Shown: positions 49,190 to 59,063 of the stretch, piece by piece | Layout: every line of letters starts with the position of its first letter | Position numbering within the stretch: position 1 is the stretch's first letter | Assembly: GCF_027594785.1 (NCBI RefSeq) | Contig: NZ_CP075584.1 | Coordinates: 1,798,001-1,862,000 of the forward strand | DNA length: 64,000 nucleotides | Reading direction: 5' to 3' | Source of the DNA: Cryobacterium breve | Lineage (GTDB): Bacteria > Actinomycetota > Actinomycetes > Actinomycetales > Microbacteriaceae | The notes under the pieces: generated by a model | Told to the model about the DNA's origin: nothing | Seen by the model: only the letters and a program-made list of their open reading frames with translations | Databases searched by the model: none | Program-made: the position numbers and the translations under genes

Positions 49190-50218
49190 TCAGGCGAGCG
49201 GGGCCGTGCTGTGGCGGGTGACGAGGCTCGTCGCCAGGTCCATCCGCTGCACGGTGCCGCCCGGGGAGTGCCGCATGCTGACCGCGAGGTTGGCCGCGGC
49301 CTCGGCCATCTCGGTGAGCGACTGCCGGATCGTCGTGAGCGGCGGTCCGACCCACCGGGCGAGGGGGAGGTCGTCGTAGCCGACGACCGAGAGGTCGGCC
49401 GGGATGCGCAGCCCCAGCGCCCTGGCCGCCTCGTACACGCCCATGGCCTGGAGGTCGCTCCCCGCGAAAATGGCGGTCGGCCGGTCCGGCCGGTCGAGCA
49501 GCTCGACCGCGCGCACCCGGGCCCCCTCCGGGTGGAAGTCACCGTCGAGCACGAGTGCGGAGTCGTAGGCGATGCCGGCCGCTTCGAGCGCGGCGCGGTA
49601 ACCGCCGATCCGAGCGATCGAACAGAGCATGTCGACGGGCCCGCCGATCATGCCGATCCGGGTGTGCCCGAGGTCGATGAGGTGCCGGGTCGCCGCGAGG
49701 CCGCCTGACCAGTTCGCCGAGCCGATCGAGGGCACGTCCGGGGTGGGCTCCCCCGCCGGGTCGACGACGACGAAGGGGATGCCGCGGGTCGCGAGCTTCT
49801 GCTTCTGCTCTCCCGAGAGGTCGGAGAAGACCAGGATCACCCCGACCGGATTGCGGGCGATCACGCCGTCGATCCACTCGACCGAGGGCGCGTGCCGGTC
49901 GCCGCTCTCGGTGAGCACGATGCTGAGCCCGTTCGCCCGCGCGACGCGCTCGACCCCGCGGATGATCTCGATCGCCCAGACGCTCTCGAGCTCGTGGAAG
50001 ACGAGCTCGAGCAGGGGAGCGGAGGCCGCGGCGTCGCCGCGCCTGCTGTACCCGTTGCGGGACAGCAGGTCCTCGACCCGGGTGCGCGTCGCCGGGGCGA
50101 CGTCGCCGCGCCCGTTGAGCACCTTGGAGACGGTGGAGAGCGACACGGCCGCGAGCGCGGCGATCGCCGAGAGGGTCACGCGGTCCGGGCTCTCCCGGCC
50201 TTCTTCGACGATCGACAT
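49190..50218 (-). CDS. LacI-family transcriptional regulator
   Basis: A 342-residue LacI/GalR regulator: helix-turn-helix VTLSAIAALAAVSLSTVSKV, hinge region, and an effector domain (FHELESVWAIEIIRGVERVA, GLSIVLTES, GPPLTTIRQSLTEMAEAAA). ATG 50218 has GGGGAAG upstream; an earlier in-frame start at 50254 is possible. Divergent from the SBP-permease-GH3 operon, whose promoter region contains a perfect TTTCGGCA-N4-TGCCGAAA palindrome, its probable operator. Confidence 0.93.
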   Translation of the reverse strand: MSIVEEGRESPDRVTLSAIAALAAVSLSTVSKVLNGRGDVAPATRTRVEDLLSRNGYSRRGDAAASAPLLELVFHELESVWAIEIIRGVERVARANGLSIVLTESGDRHAPSVEWIDGVIARNPVGVILVFSDLSGEQKQKLATRGIPFVVVDPAGEPTPDVPSIGSANWSGGLAATRHLIDLGHTRIGMIGGPVDMLCSIARIGGYRAALEAAGIAYDSALVLDGDFHPEGARVRAVELLDRPDRPTAIFAGSDLQAMGVYEAARALGLRIPADLSVVGYDDLPLARWVGPPLTTIRQSLTEMAEAAANLAVSMRHSPGGTVQRMDLATSLVTRHSTAPLA

Positions 50219-50260
50219 GGGCTCATTCTTCCCCGAAGCCTCGGCCTCGTGCATCCGTTT

Positions 50261-50336
50261 GGTTTGTCGCTTGACGCAACAAACCCTGCGCCATAGACTC
50301 CAGTCATCCTAATCACTTTCGGCAACTATGCCGAAA
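50261..50336 (+). promoter_or_regulatory. Promoter with XylR-like and LacI-like operators
   Basis: Promoter TTGACG (50271-50276), 17-nt spacer, TAGACT (50294-50299). Overlapping the -35 is TTTGTC-N8-CAACAAA (50263-50283), matching the putative XylR site. Downstream of the -10 lies a perfect palindrome TTTCGGCA-ACTA-TGCCGAAA (50317-50336), a likely site for the divergent LacI regulator. Both positions would block transcription when occupied. Confidence 0.72.
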
Positions 50337-50353
50337 CTTTCGAGAGGCGTTCA

Positions 50354-51661
50354 ATGTCGAACACGAGCAGGTGGCTCAAACGAGCCGTCGCCGCATCCGC
50401 AGTACTCGCGTTGGGAGTCACGCTCTCCGCGTGCTCCGGCACATCAGGCAGCACAGCAAACAGCAACCGTCCGGAGAATGTCATCCACGTCGCCGTCTAC
50501 GGAGACGCGGGCAACACCGTCGAACAGGCGATGGTCGACAAATTCAACGCCACCTCGAAGGTCCAGGTCATCCTCGACCGGATCCCCGGCGCGAACTACC
50601 AGCAGAAGCTCCAGACGATCATCAGCACCGACGCGGCGCCCGACGTCTTCTTCAACTGGGGCGGCGGCAGCATCCAGCCGTTCGTCAAGGCCAACCTTCT
50701 CCTGCCGCTCACCGACATGATCAAGACGGACCCGGCCCTCCAGTCGAGCTTCCTGCCCTCCGTCTTCAACGCCGCCGCGATCGACGAAGTTCCGTACGGC
50801 ATCCCGATGCGCGGCACCCAGCCGGTCATCCTGTTCAACAACAAGCAGGTCCTGACGGATGCGGGGATCACCGCACCGAAGACGTGGGACGACCTGCTCG
50901 CCGACGTCAAGGTCCTCACGGCGAAGGGAATCACCCCGATCGCCCTCGGCGGCGCCGACCAGTGGCCGACCCTGATGTGGTTCGAGTACCTCTTCGACCG
51001 TGTTGCCGGCCCCGACCTCCTCACGAAGGCCATCGGCGGCGACACCACCGTCTGGGACTCCGCTGACGGCAAGGCAGCACTCACCAAGCTCAAGTCCCTC
51101 ATCGACGCGGGCGCCTTCGGCACCAACTTCGACTCCGTGAGCTTCGTCGACGGTGGCTCGCCCGCACTGCTCCGCACCGGCAAGGCCGCCTTCGAGCTCA
51201 TGGGCTCGTGGGAGTACTCCACCCAGCAGACTGCGGACAAGGCGTGGACCGAAGCCAACCTCGGCTACACCGGCTTCCCGTCGATCGCCGATGGCAAGGG
51301 TGACGGCGCAGACCTCGTCGGCAACACCAACAACTACTACTCGGTCATCAAGGCCACCCGCTACCCGGACACCGCCCGCGACTTCCTGAAGCTGATGTAC
51401 TCCGACGAGTTCGTCCAGGCCCAGTTGGCCATCGGCAACCTCCCCACGACGACCACGACCGAGAAATTCCTCGACCAGGCCGCCGACCCGGCATACGCGA
51501 CCTTCCAGTTCAACCTGGTCAAGGACGCACCCGCGTTCCAGCTCTCCTGGGACCAGGCATACCCCCAGTCGGCGTCCGCTGACCTGAAGACCGCGGTCTC
51601 GCAGTTCTTCACCGGCAAGCTCGACGTCGCCGGCTTCATCTCCGCGATGCAGGCACTCTAG
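50354..51661 (+). CDS. Sugar ABC transporter substrate-binding lipoprotein
   Basis: A 435-residue family-1 solute-binding protein with a lipoprotein signal (VTLSAC, cysteine about residue 27). It begins the operon SBP, permease, permease, GH3. Features include GIPMRGTQPVILFNNKQVL and FFNWGGGSIQPFV. Xylo-oligosaccharides are the likely ligands, from the GH3 gene and the following xylAB genes. It lies 10 bp ahead of the first permease gene; unlike the other three transport operons no hairpin follows it. Confidence 0.92.
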   Translation: MSNTSRWLKRAVAASAVLALGVTLSACSGTSGSTANSNRPENVIHVAVYGDAGNTVEQAMVDKFNATSKVQVILDRIPGANYQQKLQTIISTDAAPDVFFNWGGGSIQPFVKANLLLPLTDMIKTDPALQSSFLPSVFNAAAIDEVPYGIPMRGTQPVILFNNKQVLTDAGITAPKTWDDLLADVKVLTAKGITPIALGGADQWPTLMWFEYLFDRVAGPDLLTKAIGGDTTVWDSADGKAALTKLKSLIDAGAFGTNFDSVSFVDGGSPALLRTGKAAFELMGSWEYSTQQTADKAWTEANLGYTGFPSIADGKGDGADLVGNTNNYYSVIKATRYPDTARDFLKLMYSDEFVQAQLAIGNLPTTTTTEKFLDQAADPAYATFQFNLVKDAPAFQLSWDQAYPQSASADLKTAVSQFFTGKLDVAGFISAMQAL

Positions 51662-51671
51662 GAAACTGACC

Positions 51672-52589
51672 ATGAAGCGTCCAACCACCGGGCGCTCACG
51701 GCACTCGGGCGGCCCCAACGTGGGCCGCCCGGGTTTCGCCTGGGCCCTCCCCGCCACAATCTTCTTCGCCCTCTTCGCGATCGTCCCCCTCATCGGCGTC
51801 GCGGTGATGTCCTTCACGAGCTGGAGCGGACTCGGCTCTCCCGAGTTCAACGGACTCGACAACTGGAACAAGCTCCTCGGCGACAAGGTCATGATGCAGA
51901 GCCTCTGGCTGAGCGCCCTGCTCACCCTGCTCGGCGTCCTCATCCAGACCCCACTGAGCATCCTGCTCGGCGTCTGGGCCGCGGGACAGCAGAAGAACCG
52001 CGCCGTCCTCTCCGCGATCTACTTCATCCCGTTGCTGCTCTCCTCCGCGGCCGTCTCGGTGCTCTGGCGGGCCCTGCTCGACCCGAACTTCGGCATCCCC
52101 GGCCAGCTGGCCGGGATCTTCGGCGGCGACGGCAACCTGCTCGGCAGCCAGGCCGGCGCGATCGCCGTGCTGACCTTCGTCGGCGCCTGGCAGTTCACTC
52201 CGCTGCACACCCTGCTCTACCAGGGCGCCGCCCGCTCGGTTCCGCCCGTGCTGTACCAGGCCGCCGAGATCGACGGTGCCGGCACGATGCGGAAGTTCTT
52301 CAGCATCACCCTGCCGCAGCTGCGCAACACCATCGTGACCTCCGGCATCCTGATGGTCGTCGGCGGCCTCACCACGTTCGACACCGTGCTCATCCTGACC
52401 AAGGGTGGCCCGGGCACCGACACCACGATCACGCCGTACTACATGTACCGGAAGGCGTTCCAGTCCTTCGACTTCGGCGTCGGCAGCGCGATCGCGCTCG
52501 TGCTCGTGGTCATCGCGACGGCCATCTCGCTCATCATGGTCAGGGCCACCGGCTACGACAAGATGAACAGCGCCCAGGAAGGCATCTGA
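51672..52589 (+). CDS. Sugar ABC transporter permease, MalF/LacF type
   Basis: A 305-residue permease with six membrane segments; the ATPase-contact loop is QAAEIDGAGTMRKFFSI and a conserved FDTVLILTKGGPGTDT segment follows. Its stop overlaps the start of the next permease (TGATG). Confidence 0.93.
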   Translation: MKRPTTGRSRHSGGPNVGRPGFAWALPATIFFALFAIVPLIGVAVMSFTSWSGLGSPEFNGLDNWNKLLGDKVMMQSLWLSALLTLLGVLIQTPLSILLGVWAAGQQKNRAVLSAIYFIPLLLSSAAVSVLWRALLDPNFGIPGQLAGIFGGDGNLLGSQAGAIAVLTFVGAWQFTPLHTLLYQGAARSVPPVLYQAAEIDGAGTMRKFFSITLPQLRNTIVTSGILMVVGGLTTFDTVLILTKGGPGTDTTITPYYMYRKAFQSFDFGVGSAIALVLVVIATAISLIMVRATGYDKMNSAQEGI

Positions 52590-53407
52590 TGAAGCCCAGA
52601 CCGAACTACTTCGCCGGGGCCGGCAGCATCATCTGGCTCCTGATCGTCCTCGTCCCGATCTACGTCATGGTCACGGCCACGATCCAGACGCAGCAGGGCT
52701 ACGCATCCGCCGGCCCCTTGTCATTGCCGAGCTCGTTCACCCTCGACAACTTCGGCGCCCTCGTCACCGGCGGGTTCCTCACCTATGTCTGGAACACCGT
52801 CATCGTCACGGTGAGCGTCGTCGCGATCGTCGTGCTCGTCGTGCCGCCGCTCTCCTATGCGGTCGTCCGCAGCCGGAGCCGGGGCATCTCGCTGATCTTC
52901 CGCACCTTCCTGCTCGGGCTCGCGATCCCGGCCCAGGCCGTCATCGTGCCGATCTTCTACCTGATCTCTGTCGCCGGGCTCTACGACAGCCTGATCGGCA
53001 TCATCCTGCCGACGGCGGCGTTCTGCCTGCCGATCTGCACCCTGATCCTGACCGGCAGCATGCGCGACATCACCCCGGAGCTCTACGAGGCCATGGCCAT
53101 GGACGGTGCGACGCCGATGCGCAGCTTCTTCCAGCTCGTGCTGCCCCTCTCCAAGAGCGGCATCTCGACGATCATCGTCTTCTCCGCGCTGCAGGCCTGG
53201 AACGGGTTCCTCTTCCCCCTGATCCTGACCCAGTCGGCCTCGACCAAGGTGATCACCCTCGGCCTGTTCGACTTCCAGTCGCAGTACGGTGTCAACATTC
53301 CGGGGCTGATGGCGGCTGTGCTGCTCTCGATGCTCCCGGTTCTCTTCGTGTACCTATTCGCCCGGCGCGCCCTCGTTCAGGGCCTCATGGGCGTCGGAGG
53401 CAAGTAA
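52589..53407 (+). CDS. Sugar ABC transporter permease, MalG type
   Basis: A 272-residue permease with six membrane segments and the loop EAMAMDGATPMRSFFQL. Start overlaps the preceding permease gene and its stop lies 2 bp before the GH3 gene. Forms the channel of the putative xylo-oligosaccharide importer. Confidence 0.93.
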   Translation: MKPRPNYFAGAGSIIWLLIVLVPIYVMVTATIQTQQGYASAGPLSLPSSFTLDNFGALVTGGFLTYVWNTVIVTVSVVAIVVLVVPPLSYAVVRSRSRGISLIFRTFLLGLAIPAQAVIVPIFYLISVAGLYDSLIGIILPTAAFCLPICTLILTGSMRDITPELYEAMAMDGATPMRSFFQLVLPLSKSGISTIIVFSALQAWNGFLFPLILTQSASTKVITLGLFDFQSQYGVNIPGLMAAVLLSMLPVLFVYLFARRALVQGLMGVGGK

Positions 53408-53409
53408 CC

Positions 53410-55821
53410 ATGACAGACACACTCTCCCCCGCTCCGTCCCAGGTCCCCGCCCAGGCGGATGCCGCACCGCACGCCTGGCAGGACACCGCGCGCTCCCCCG
53501 CCGAGCGCGTCGACACCCTCCTCGCCGCGATGACCCTGCGCGAGAAGGTCGCCCAGCTCTACGGAGTCTGGGTCGGCGCCTCCAACGACGGCGGCGGCGT
53601 CGCCCCGTACCAGCACGATATGGAAGACGCCCTCGACCTCGACGAACTCCTCCCGCACGGCCTCGGCCAGCTGACCCGGCCGTTCGGCTCCGGGCCCGTC
53701 GACGCCGCCGTCGGCATCGTCTCCCTCGCGCGCAGCCAGCGCCGCATCGTCGCGGCCGGCCGCTTCGGCATCCCGGCCCTTGCCCACGAGGAGTGCCTCG
53801 CCGGCTTCACCGCGTGGGGCGCGACCGCCTACCCGGTGCCGCTGGCCTGGGGCGCGACCTTCGACCCCGGCCTCGTGCAGGAGATGTCGGGCCGGATCGG
53901 CGCGAGCATGCGCTCCGTCGGCGTACACCAGGGCCTCGCCCCGGTGCTCGACGTCGTGCGCGACGCCCGCTGGGGCCGCGTCGAAGAGACGATCGGCGAG
54001 GACCCGACCCTCGTCGGCACCATCGCGACCGCCTATGTGCGCGGCCTCGAATCCGCAGGCATCGTCGCGACCCTCAAGCACTTCATCGGCTATTCCGCGT
54101 CGAAGGCCGGCCGCAACCTCGCCCCCGTCTCGATCGGCCGCCGCGAATTCAACGACGTGCTCGTCCCGCCGTTCGAGATGGCGGTGCGCGAAAGCGGGGT
54201 CCGTTCCGTGATGCACGCGTACACCGACATCGACGGCGTGCCGACGGCCGCGGACCCGACCGTGCTCACCGGGCTCCTCCGCGACACCTGGGGCTTCACC
54301 GGGACGGTCGTCGCCGACTACTTCGGCATCGCCTTCCTGAAGACCCTGCACTCGATCGCCGAGACCTGGGGGGATGCCGCGGTGCAGGCCCTGCGCGCCG
54401 GCGTCGACGTGGAGCCTGCCGACCGTCAAGACCTTCGCCGAACCGCTCCTCGCCGAGATCGAGGCCGGCCGGCTCTCGAGCGACTACGTCGACCGCGCCG
54501 CCCGGCGCGTGCTGCTGCAGAAGCTCGACCTCGGCCTGCTCGATGCAGACTGGTCCCCGCTCCCGGCCGGCTGGACCGACGCCGATCTCACCGACGTCGA
54601 GGCCGTACGCGGGCGGGTCGATCTTGACCCCACCGCCAGCCGGAGCGTCGCACGTCGGATCGCCGAGCAATCGGTCGTGCTGCTGACGAACGACGGACTG
54701 TTGCCCGTCGCACCGGCATCCGCTGGCGCACCACTGCGGATCGCGGTCGTCGGCCCCAACGCGGACGACGCGCTCAACCTGCTCGGGTGCTACTCGTTCC
54801 CCGGCCATGTCGGCACCCTGCACCCCGAGGTGCCGATCGGCATTGAGATCCGCACCGTGCTCGAGGCCGTGCGCAGCGAATACCCCGCAGCGACCGTGAC
54901 CTACTCCCCCGGCGTGACCGTCGACGGGACGGACGAGACCGGCATCGCGTCGGCGGCACGAGCCGCGGCCGACGCCGACCTCGTCATCATCGTGCTCGGC
55001 GACCGGCCAGGCCTGTTCGGGCGCGGGACCAGCGGGGAGGGCTGCGACGCCGAGTCGCTCGAGCCTGCCCGGACGGCAATGGCCGCTGCTCGACGCGGTC
55101 CTCGCGAGCGGTACCCCCGTCGTGACCGTGCTCGTCGCCGGACGCCCGTACTTCCTGCACGATGCGCCCGAACGGGCCGCAGCCGTGCTGCAGTCGTTCT
55201 TCCCCGGTGAGGAGGGCGCAGGCGCCCTCGCCGGCGTGATCAGTGGCCGGGTGAACCCGTCCGGCCGGCTGCCGGTGAGCGTGCCGAATCGTGCGGGCGG
55301 CCAGCCCGGCGGGTACCTCGCCGCGCCGCTCGGAAGCCGGAACGAGGTCTCCAACCTCGACCCGACCGCGCGCTTCCCGTTCGGCCACGGCCTCGGTTAC
55401 AGCGGCTTCGACTGGACCGACCCCGCGATCGGCGCGGCCTCGATGACCACGGATACCGCAACAACGGTCGCGCTCACGGTCACGAACACGGGCGCCCGCC
55501 CCGGTGCGGACGTCGTGCAGCTCTACCTGCACGACCCGGTCGCCTCGGTCGTGCGGCCGGTGAACCGGTTGATCGGCTACGCGCGGGTCGAGCTCGGGGC
55601 CGGTGAGAGCGCCCGCGTCGAGTTCGCGGTGCACGCCGATCTCGCCGCGTTCACGGGCAGGGCCGGCGACCGCATCGTCGAACCCGGCGCTCTCGAGCCT
55701 GCGACTCGGGCACTCGAGCGCTTCGTTCGCCGCGACCCTCGCCCTGCAACTCACCGGTCCGGTGCGCACCGTCGACCACACCCGTGTCCTCGTGGCCGCG
55801 GCGACGGTCACCCCGCTCTGA
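53410..55821 (+). CDS. Beta-xylosidase / beta-glucosidase, GH3 (three frameshifts)
   Basis: After correction, 802 residues: an N-terminal barrel with KHFIGYSASKAGRN and the nucleophile D303 in VVADYFGI, an alpha/beta sandwich domain and a C-terminal fibronectin-III-like domain. It hydrolyses beta-linked oligosaccharides; with its context, beta-xylosidase is likely. Three extra bases break the frame at 54415-54416, 55064-55065 and 55698-55699. All three are GAGCTG read as GAGCCTG, and correcting each restores conserved sequence (for example DVELPTVKTFAEPLLAEI). No other damage is seen, so I call it one functional gene. No signal peptide is present. Confidence 0.93.
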
Positions 55822-55857
55822 CCCGCCGCCGCCCGCCCACCCTTCGTCGCCGTTCTC

Positions 55858-55891
55858 GCCGAGTGTCGCCCATACAACGGCGACACTCGGC
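55858..55891. repeat. Palindromic element (family E) after GH3
   Basis: Perfect 13-bp arms GCCGAGTGTCGCC and GGCGACACTCGGC around an 8-nt loop, 36 nt past the GH3 stop; likely terminator of the operon. The stem resembles the other repeat families in its TGTCGC core but I see only this copy. Confidence 0.75.
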
Positions 55892-55978
55892 GGCAACGGC
55901 GACAGTGGGCGCGACCAGCCCATTTCCGGTCGCACCGATTGCGCGGGAACGGTAGCGCAGCATCCGCTTTTCCCCTAA

Positions 55979-55999
55979 TATGTTTATAGCTACAACAAA
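55979..55999 (+). promoter_or_regulatory. Putative XylR (ROK) operator upstream of xylA
   Basis: TATGTT-N8-CAACAAA (55979-55984 and 55993-55999), 31 bp ahead of the xylA start. Same pattern as the sites at 38553, 46130 and 50263. Confidence 0.72.
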
Positions 56000-56030
56000 T
56001 CATCAACGTCGCTGACAGACAAGGAACCTC

Positions 56031-57225
56031 ATGGCCATCACGCCTACCCCCGCAGACAAATTCTCCTTTGGCCTCTGGACCATCGGCTACAACGGCGCTG
56101 ACCCGTTCGGCGGTCCGACCCGTCCGCCGCTCGACGTCGTCGACGCCGTGGAGAACCTGGCGAAAATCGGGGCGTACGGCCTGACCTTCCACGACAACGA
56201 CCTGTTCCCGTTCGGCTGCACGGAAGAGAAGCGCCAGTCGCAGATCGACCGCGTGAAGCAGGCCTGTGCGGACACCGGCCTGATTATTCCGATGATCACG
56301 ACGAACCTGTTCAGCGAGCCCGTCTTCAAGGACGGCGGCTTCACCTCGAACGACCGCAGCGTCCGTCGCTTCGCCCTGCGCAAGGTGCTGCGCAACATCG
56401 ACCTCGCCGCCGAGCTCGGCGCGAAGACCTTCGTGATGTGGGGCGGGCGCGAAGGCGCGGAGTACGACTCGGCCAAGGACATCCGCTCGGCTCTCTCTCC
56501 GCTACCGCGAGGCCGTCAACCTGCTCGGCGACTACGTCACGGACAAGGGCTACGACCTCCGCTTCGCGATCGAGCCCAAGCCGAACGAACCCCGCGGCGA
56601 CATCCTGCTGCCGACGATCGGCCACGCGATGGCGTTCATCACGACCCTCGACCGCCCCGAAATGGTCGGCGTGAACCCCGAGGTCGGCCACGAGCAGATG
56701 GCCGGGCTCAACTTCGCCGCCGGCATCGCCCAGGCGCTCTACCAGGGCAAACTCTTCCACATCGACCTCAACGGCCAGCGCGGCATCAAGTACGACCAGG
56801 ACCTCGTCTTCGGCCACGGCGACCTGCACAACGCCTTCGCCCTGGTCGACCTGCTCGAAAACGGCGGCCCGAACGGCGGCCAGGCCTATGAGGGCCCGCG
56901 CCACTTCGACTACAAGCCGAGCCGCACCGAGGACATCACGGGCGTCTGGGACTCCGCCAAGGCCAACATCCAGACGTACCTGCTCCTCAAGGAACGCGCC
57001 GCGTCCTTCCGTGCCGACCCCGAAGTGCAGCAGATGCTCGCCGCCGCCAAGGTGCCCGACCTCGCGCTGCCGACCCTCGGCGAAGGCGAAACCTACGACG
57101 ACCTGCTCGCCGACCGCGCCTCCTACGAAGACTTCGACACCGACGCGTACTTCGGTGGCAAGGGCTTCGGCTTCGTCCGCCTGCAGCAGCTGGCCCTCGA
57201 GCACCTGCTCGGCGCCCGCAACTAA
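56031..57225 (+). CDS. xylA: Xylose isomerase (one frameshift)
   Basis: Converts D-xylose to D-xylulose; requires two divalent metals. After correction, 397 residues, the usual actinobacterial (class I) length. The catalytic histidine is H54 in [10 protein letters not shown]; metal ligands lie in [10 protein letters not shown] and in the [10 protein letters not shown] and [15 protein letters not shown] segments. The frame breaks within CTCTCTCTCC at 56491-56500, where one base must be removed to give [16 protein letters not shown] or similar. ATG 56031 has AAGGAA upstream. It is followed by xylB. Confidence 0.96.
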
Positions 57226-57240
57226 CACACAGCAAACCTG

Positions 57241-57299
57241 CGCGCCCCGGCCGGCGTGTCACGCTCATCTGGGGGGCGCGACAAACCGGCCGGGGCGCG
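57241..57299 (+). terminator. Long hairpin between xylA and xylB
   Basis: Perfect 14-bp arms CGCGCCCCGGCCGG (57241-57254) and CCGGCCGGGGCGCG (57286-57299) with a 31-nt loop. Sits in the 138-bp gap and may cause partial termination or stabilise the xylA message. Confidence 0.65.
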
Positions 57300-57363
57300 T
57301 TCGCGCACGTCACCCGCACGTCCTCACCCGCACGTCACCCCTCTCGAAGCGGAGAATGTAGTC

Positions 57364-58879
57364 ATGTCACTGGTTGCCGGAGTCGATTCCTCGACCCAAA
57401 GTTGCAAGGTCGTCGTTCGTGACACGGAAACCGGTGCGCTCGTGCGCAGCGGCCGCGCCGTGCATCCCGAGGGAACAGAGGTCGACCCGCAGGAATGGTG
57501 GGACGCACTGCAGGTCGCTGTCGCCGACGCCGGCGGACTGGGCGATGTCGCCGCGATCTCGATCGCTGCCCAGCAGCACGGCATGGTGGTCCTCGACATC
57601 GACGGTCACGTCATCCGCCCCGCCCTGCTCTGGAACGACACCCGCAGCGCCCCGGCCGCCGCAGAGCTGATCGACGAGGTCGGAGCCGCCGAATACGCCC
57701 AGCGCACCGGCCTCGTGCCCGTCGCCTCGTTCACCGCGACCAAGCTGCGCTGGCTGCGCGACGCCGAACCGGGCAACGCCGCGCGCGTGGCCGCGGTCGC
57801 ACTCTCCCCACGACTGGCTCACCTGGCGGCTGCGCGGCTTCGGCCCGGCCGACGAGAGCCCCCTCGGCCCCGACCTGACCGAGCTGACCACCGACCGTTC
57901 CGACGCGAGTGGCACCGGGTACTGGTCGCCCAGCACCGGCGAGTACGACCTCGACCTCTTCGAGCGCGCCCTAGGGCACCAGGCAGTGCTGCCCCGAGTG
58001 CTCGGCCCCGGTGACATCGCCGGAGAGACGGTCGCGCTCAGCCTCGCCGCCACCGACGAATTCGACGGAGATTCTGCCGGTTCGATAGCTGAGACGACCG
58101 GTACATCGTTTATCGACCCGAAATCTCCGTCGAATTGGTTGCCCGCCGGCATCGTCGTCGGCGTCGGCGCCGGCGACAACGCGGGCGCCGCCCTCGGCCT
58201 CGGAGCGGGCGACGGCGACGTCATCGTGTCGATCGGCACGAGCGGCACTGTCTTCGCGGTGACCACGACCCCGGCAACGGATGCGACGGGCACGGTCGCC
58301 GGGTTCGCCGACGCGAGCGGGCTGTTCCTTCCGCTCGTCGCGACGCTCAACGCCGCGCGCGTGCTCGACGCGGTGCGCGGACTCCTCGGCGTGGACCACG
58401 ACGAGCTCGGCCGCCTCGCCCTCGAGGCGGAGCCCGGCGCGAACGGCCTCGTACTCCAGCCCTACTTCGAAGGCGAGCGCACCCCGAACCTGCCGCACGC
58501 GACCGCGACGCTCTTCGGGCTCACCCTCGCCTCGACCACCCGGCCGAACCTCGCCCGCGCGGCGATCGAGGGCCTGCTCTGCGGGCTCGCCGACGGCCTC
58601 GAGGCCGTGCGCGGCCAGGGAGTCGTCGTCTCCCGCGTGCTCCTGATCGGCGGCGCCGCGCAGAACCCCGCTGTCCGCGGCATCGCGGCGCAGCTCTTCG
58701 ACACCCCCGTCGTCGTTCCGTCCCCCGGCGAGTATGTCGCCGACGGTGCGGCCATCCAGGCGGCGTGGACGCTGACGGGAGCGCGACCGGAGTGGCGCAT
58801 CTCGCTCGCGGCGGAGCCGGCGATCGACTTCCGCCCCGTCATCCGCTCGCAGTACGCCGCACACCGCGTGGAGGCCTGA
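57364..58879 (+). CDS. xylB: Xylulokinase (one frameshift, in-frame repeat insertion)
   Basis: FGGY-family kinase that phosphorylates xylulose to xylulose-5-phosphate. After correction it has 504 residues, longer than most actinobacterial XylB. Signatures are [10 protein letters not shown] at the N-terminus, [30 protein letters not shown] and [20 protein letters not shown], and [11 protein letters not shown]. One extra T at about 57803-57806 breaks the frame (CTCCCC read as CTCTCCCC). About 28 residues around 232-258 are encoded by a family B palindrome (58059-58136), inserted in frame in a loop before [14 protein letters not shown]. Confidence 0.93.
58059..58136. repeat. Palindromic repeat family B, copy 3, inside xylB
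   Basis: Perfect 14-bp terminal arms AATTCGACGGAGAT (58059-58072) and ATCTCCGTCGAATT (58123-58136), 78 nt in total, continued by GG as in the intergenic copy at 49103. It lies within the xylB coding sequence and is translated without a stop. Confidence 0.9.
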
Positions 58880-58902
58880 CCCACCGCCGGCGAGCAGGAA
58901 TC

Positions 58903-58932
58903 CCCCCGGCCGCCCCACGGCCGGGGGCTTTT
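58903..58932 (+). terminator. Rho-independent terminator after xylB
   Basis: Perfect 10-bp stem CCCCCGGCCG / CGGCCGGGGG, loop CCCCA, followed by CTTTTCT. It lies 24 nt past the xylB stop. Confidence 0.88.
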
Positions 58933-59063
58933 CTCGGTTCTGCAGGAGAGTCTCAGGCTCCCGAGCGCCATCCCCCCGCCCGGCATGCCACAATGACAGG
59001 CATCTGCCGAACCGCGACCCGAACCGCGACCCGGCCCTCCAGCCCCAGGAAGGGGATGGACCG

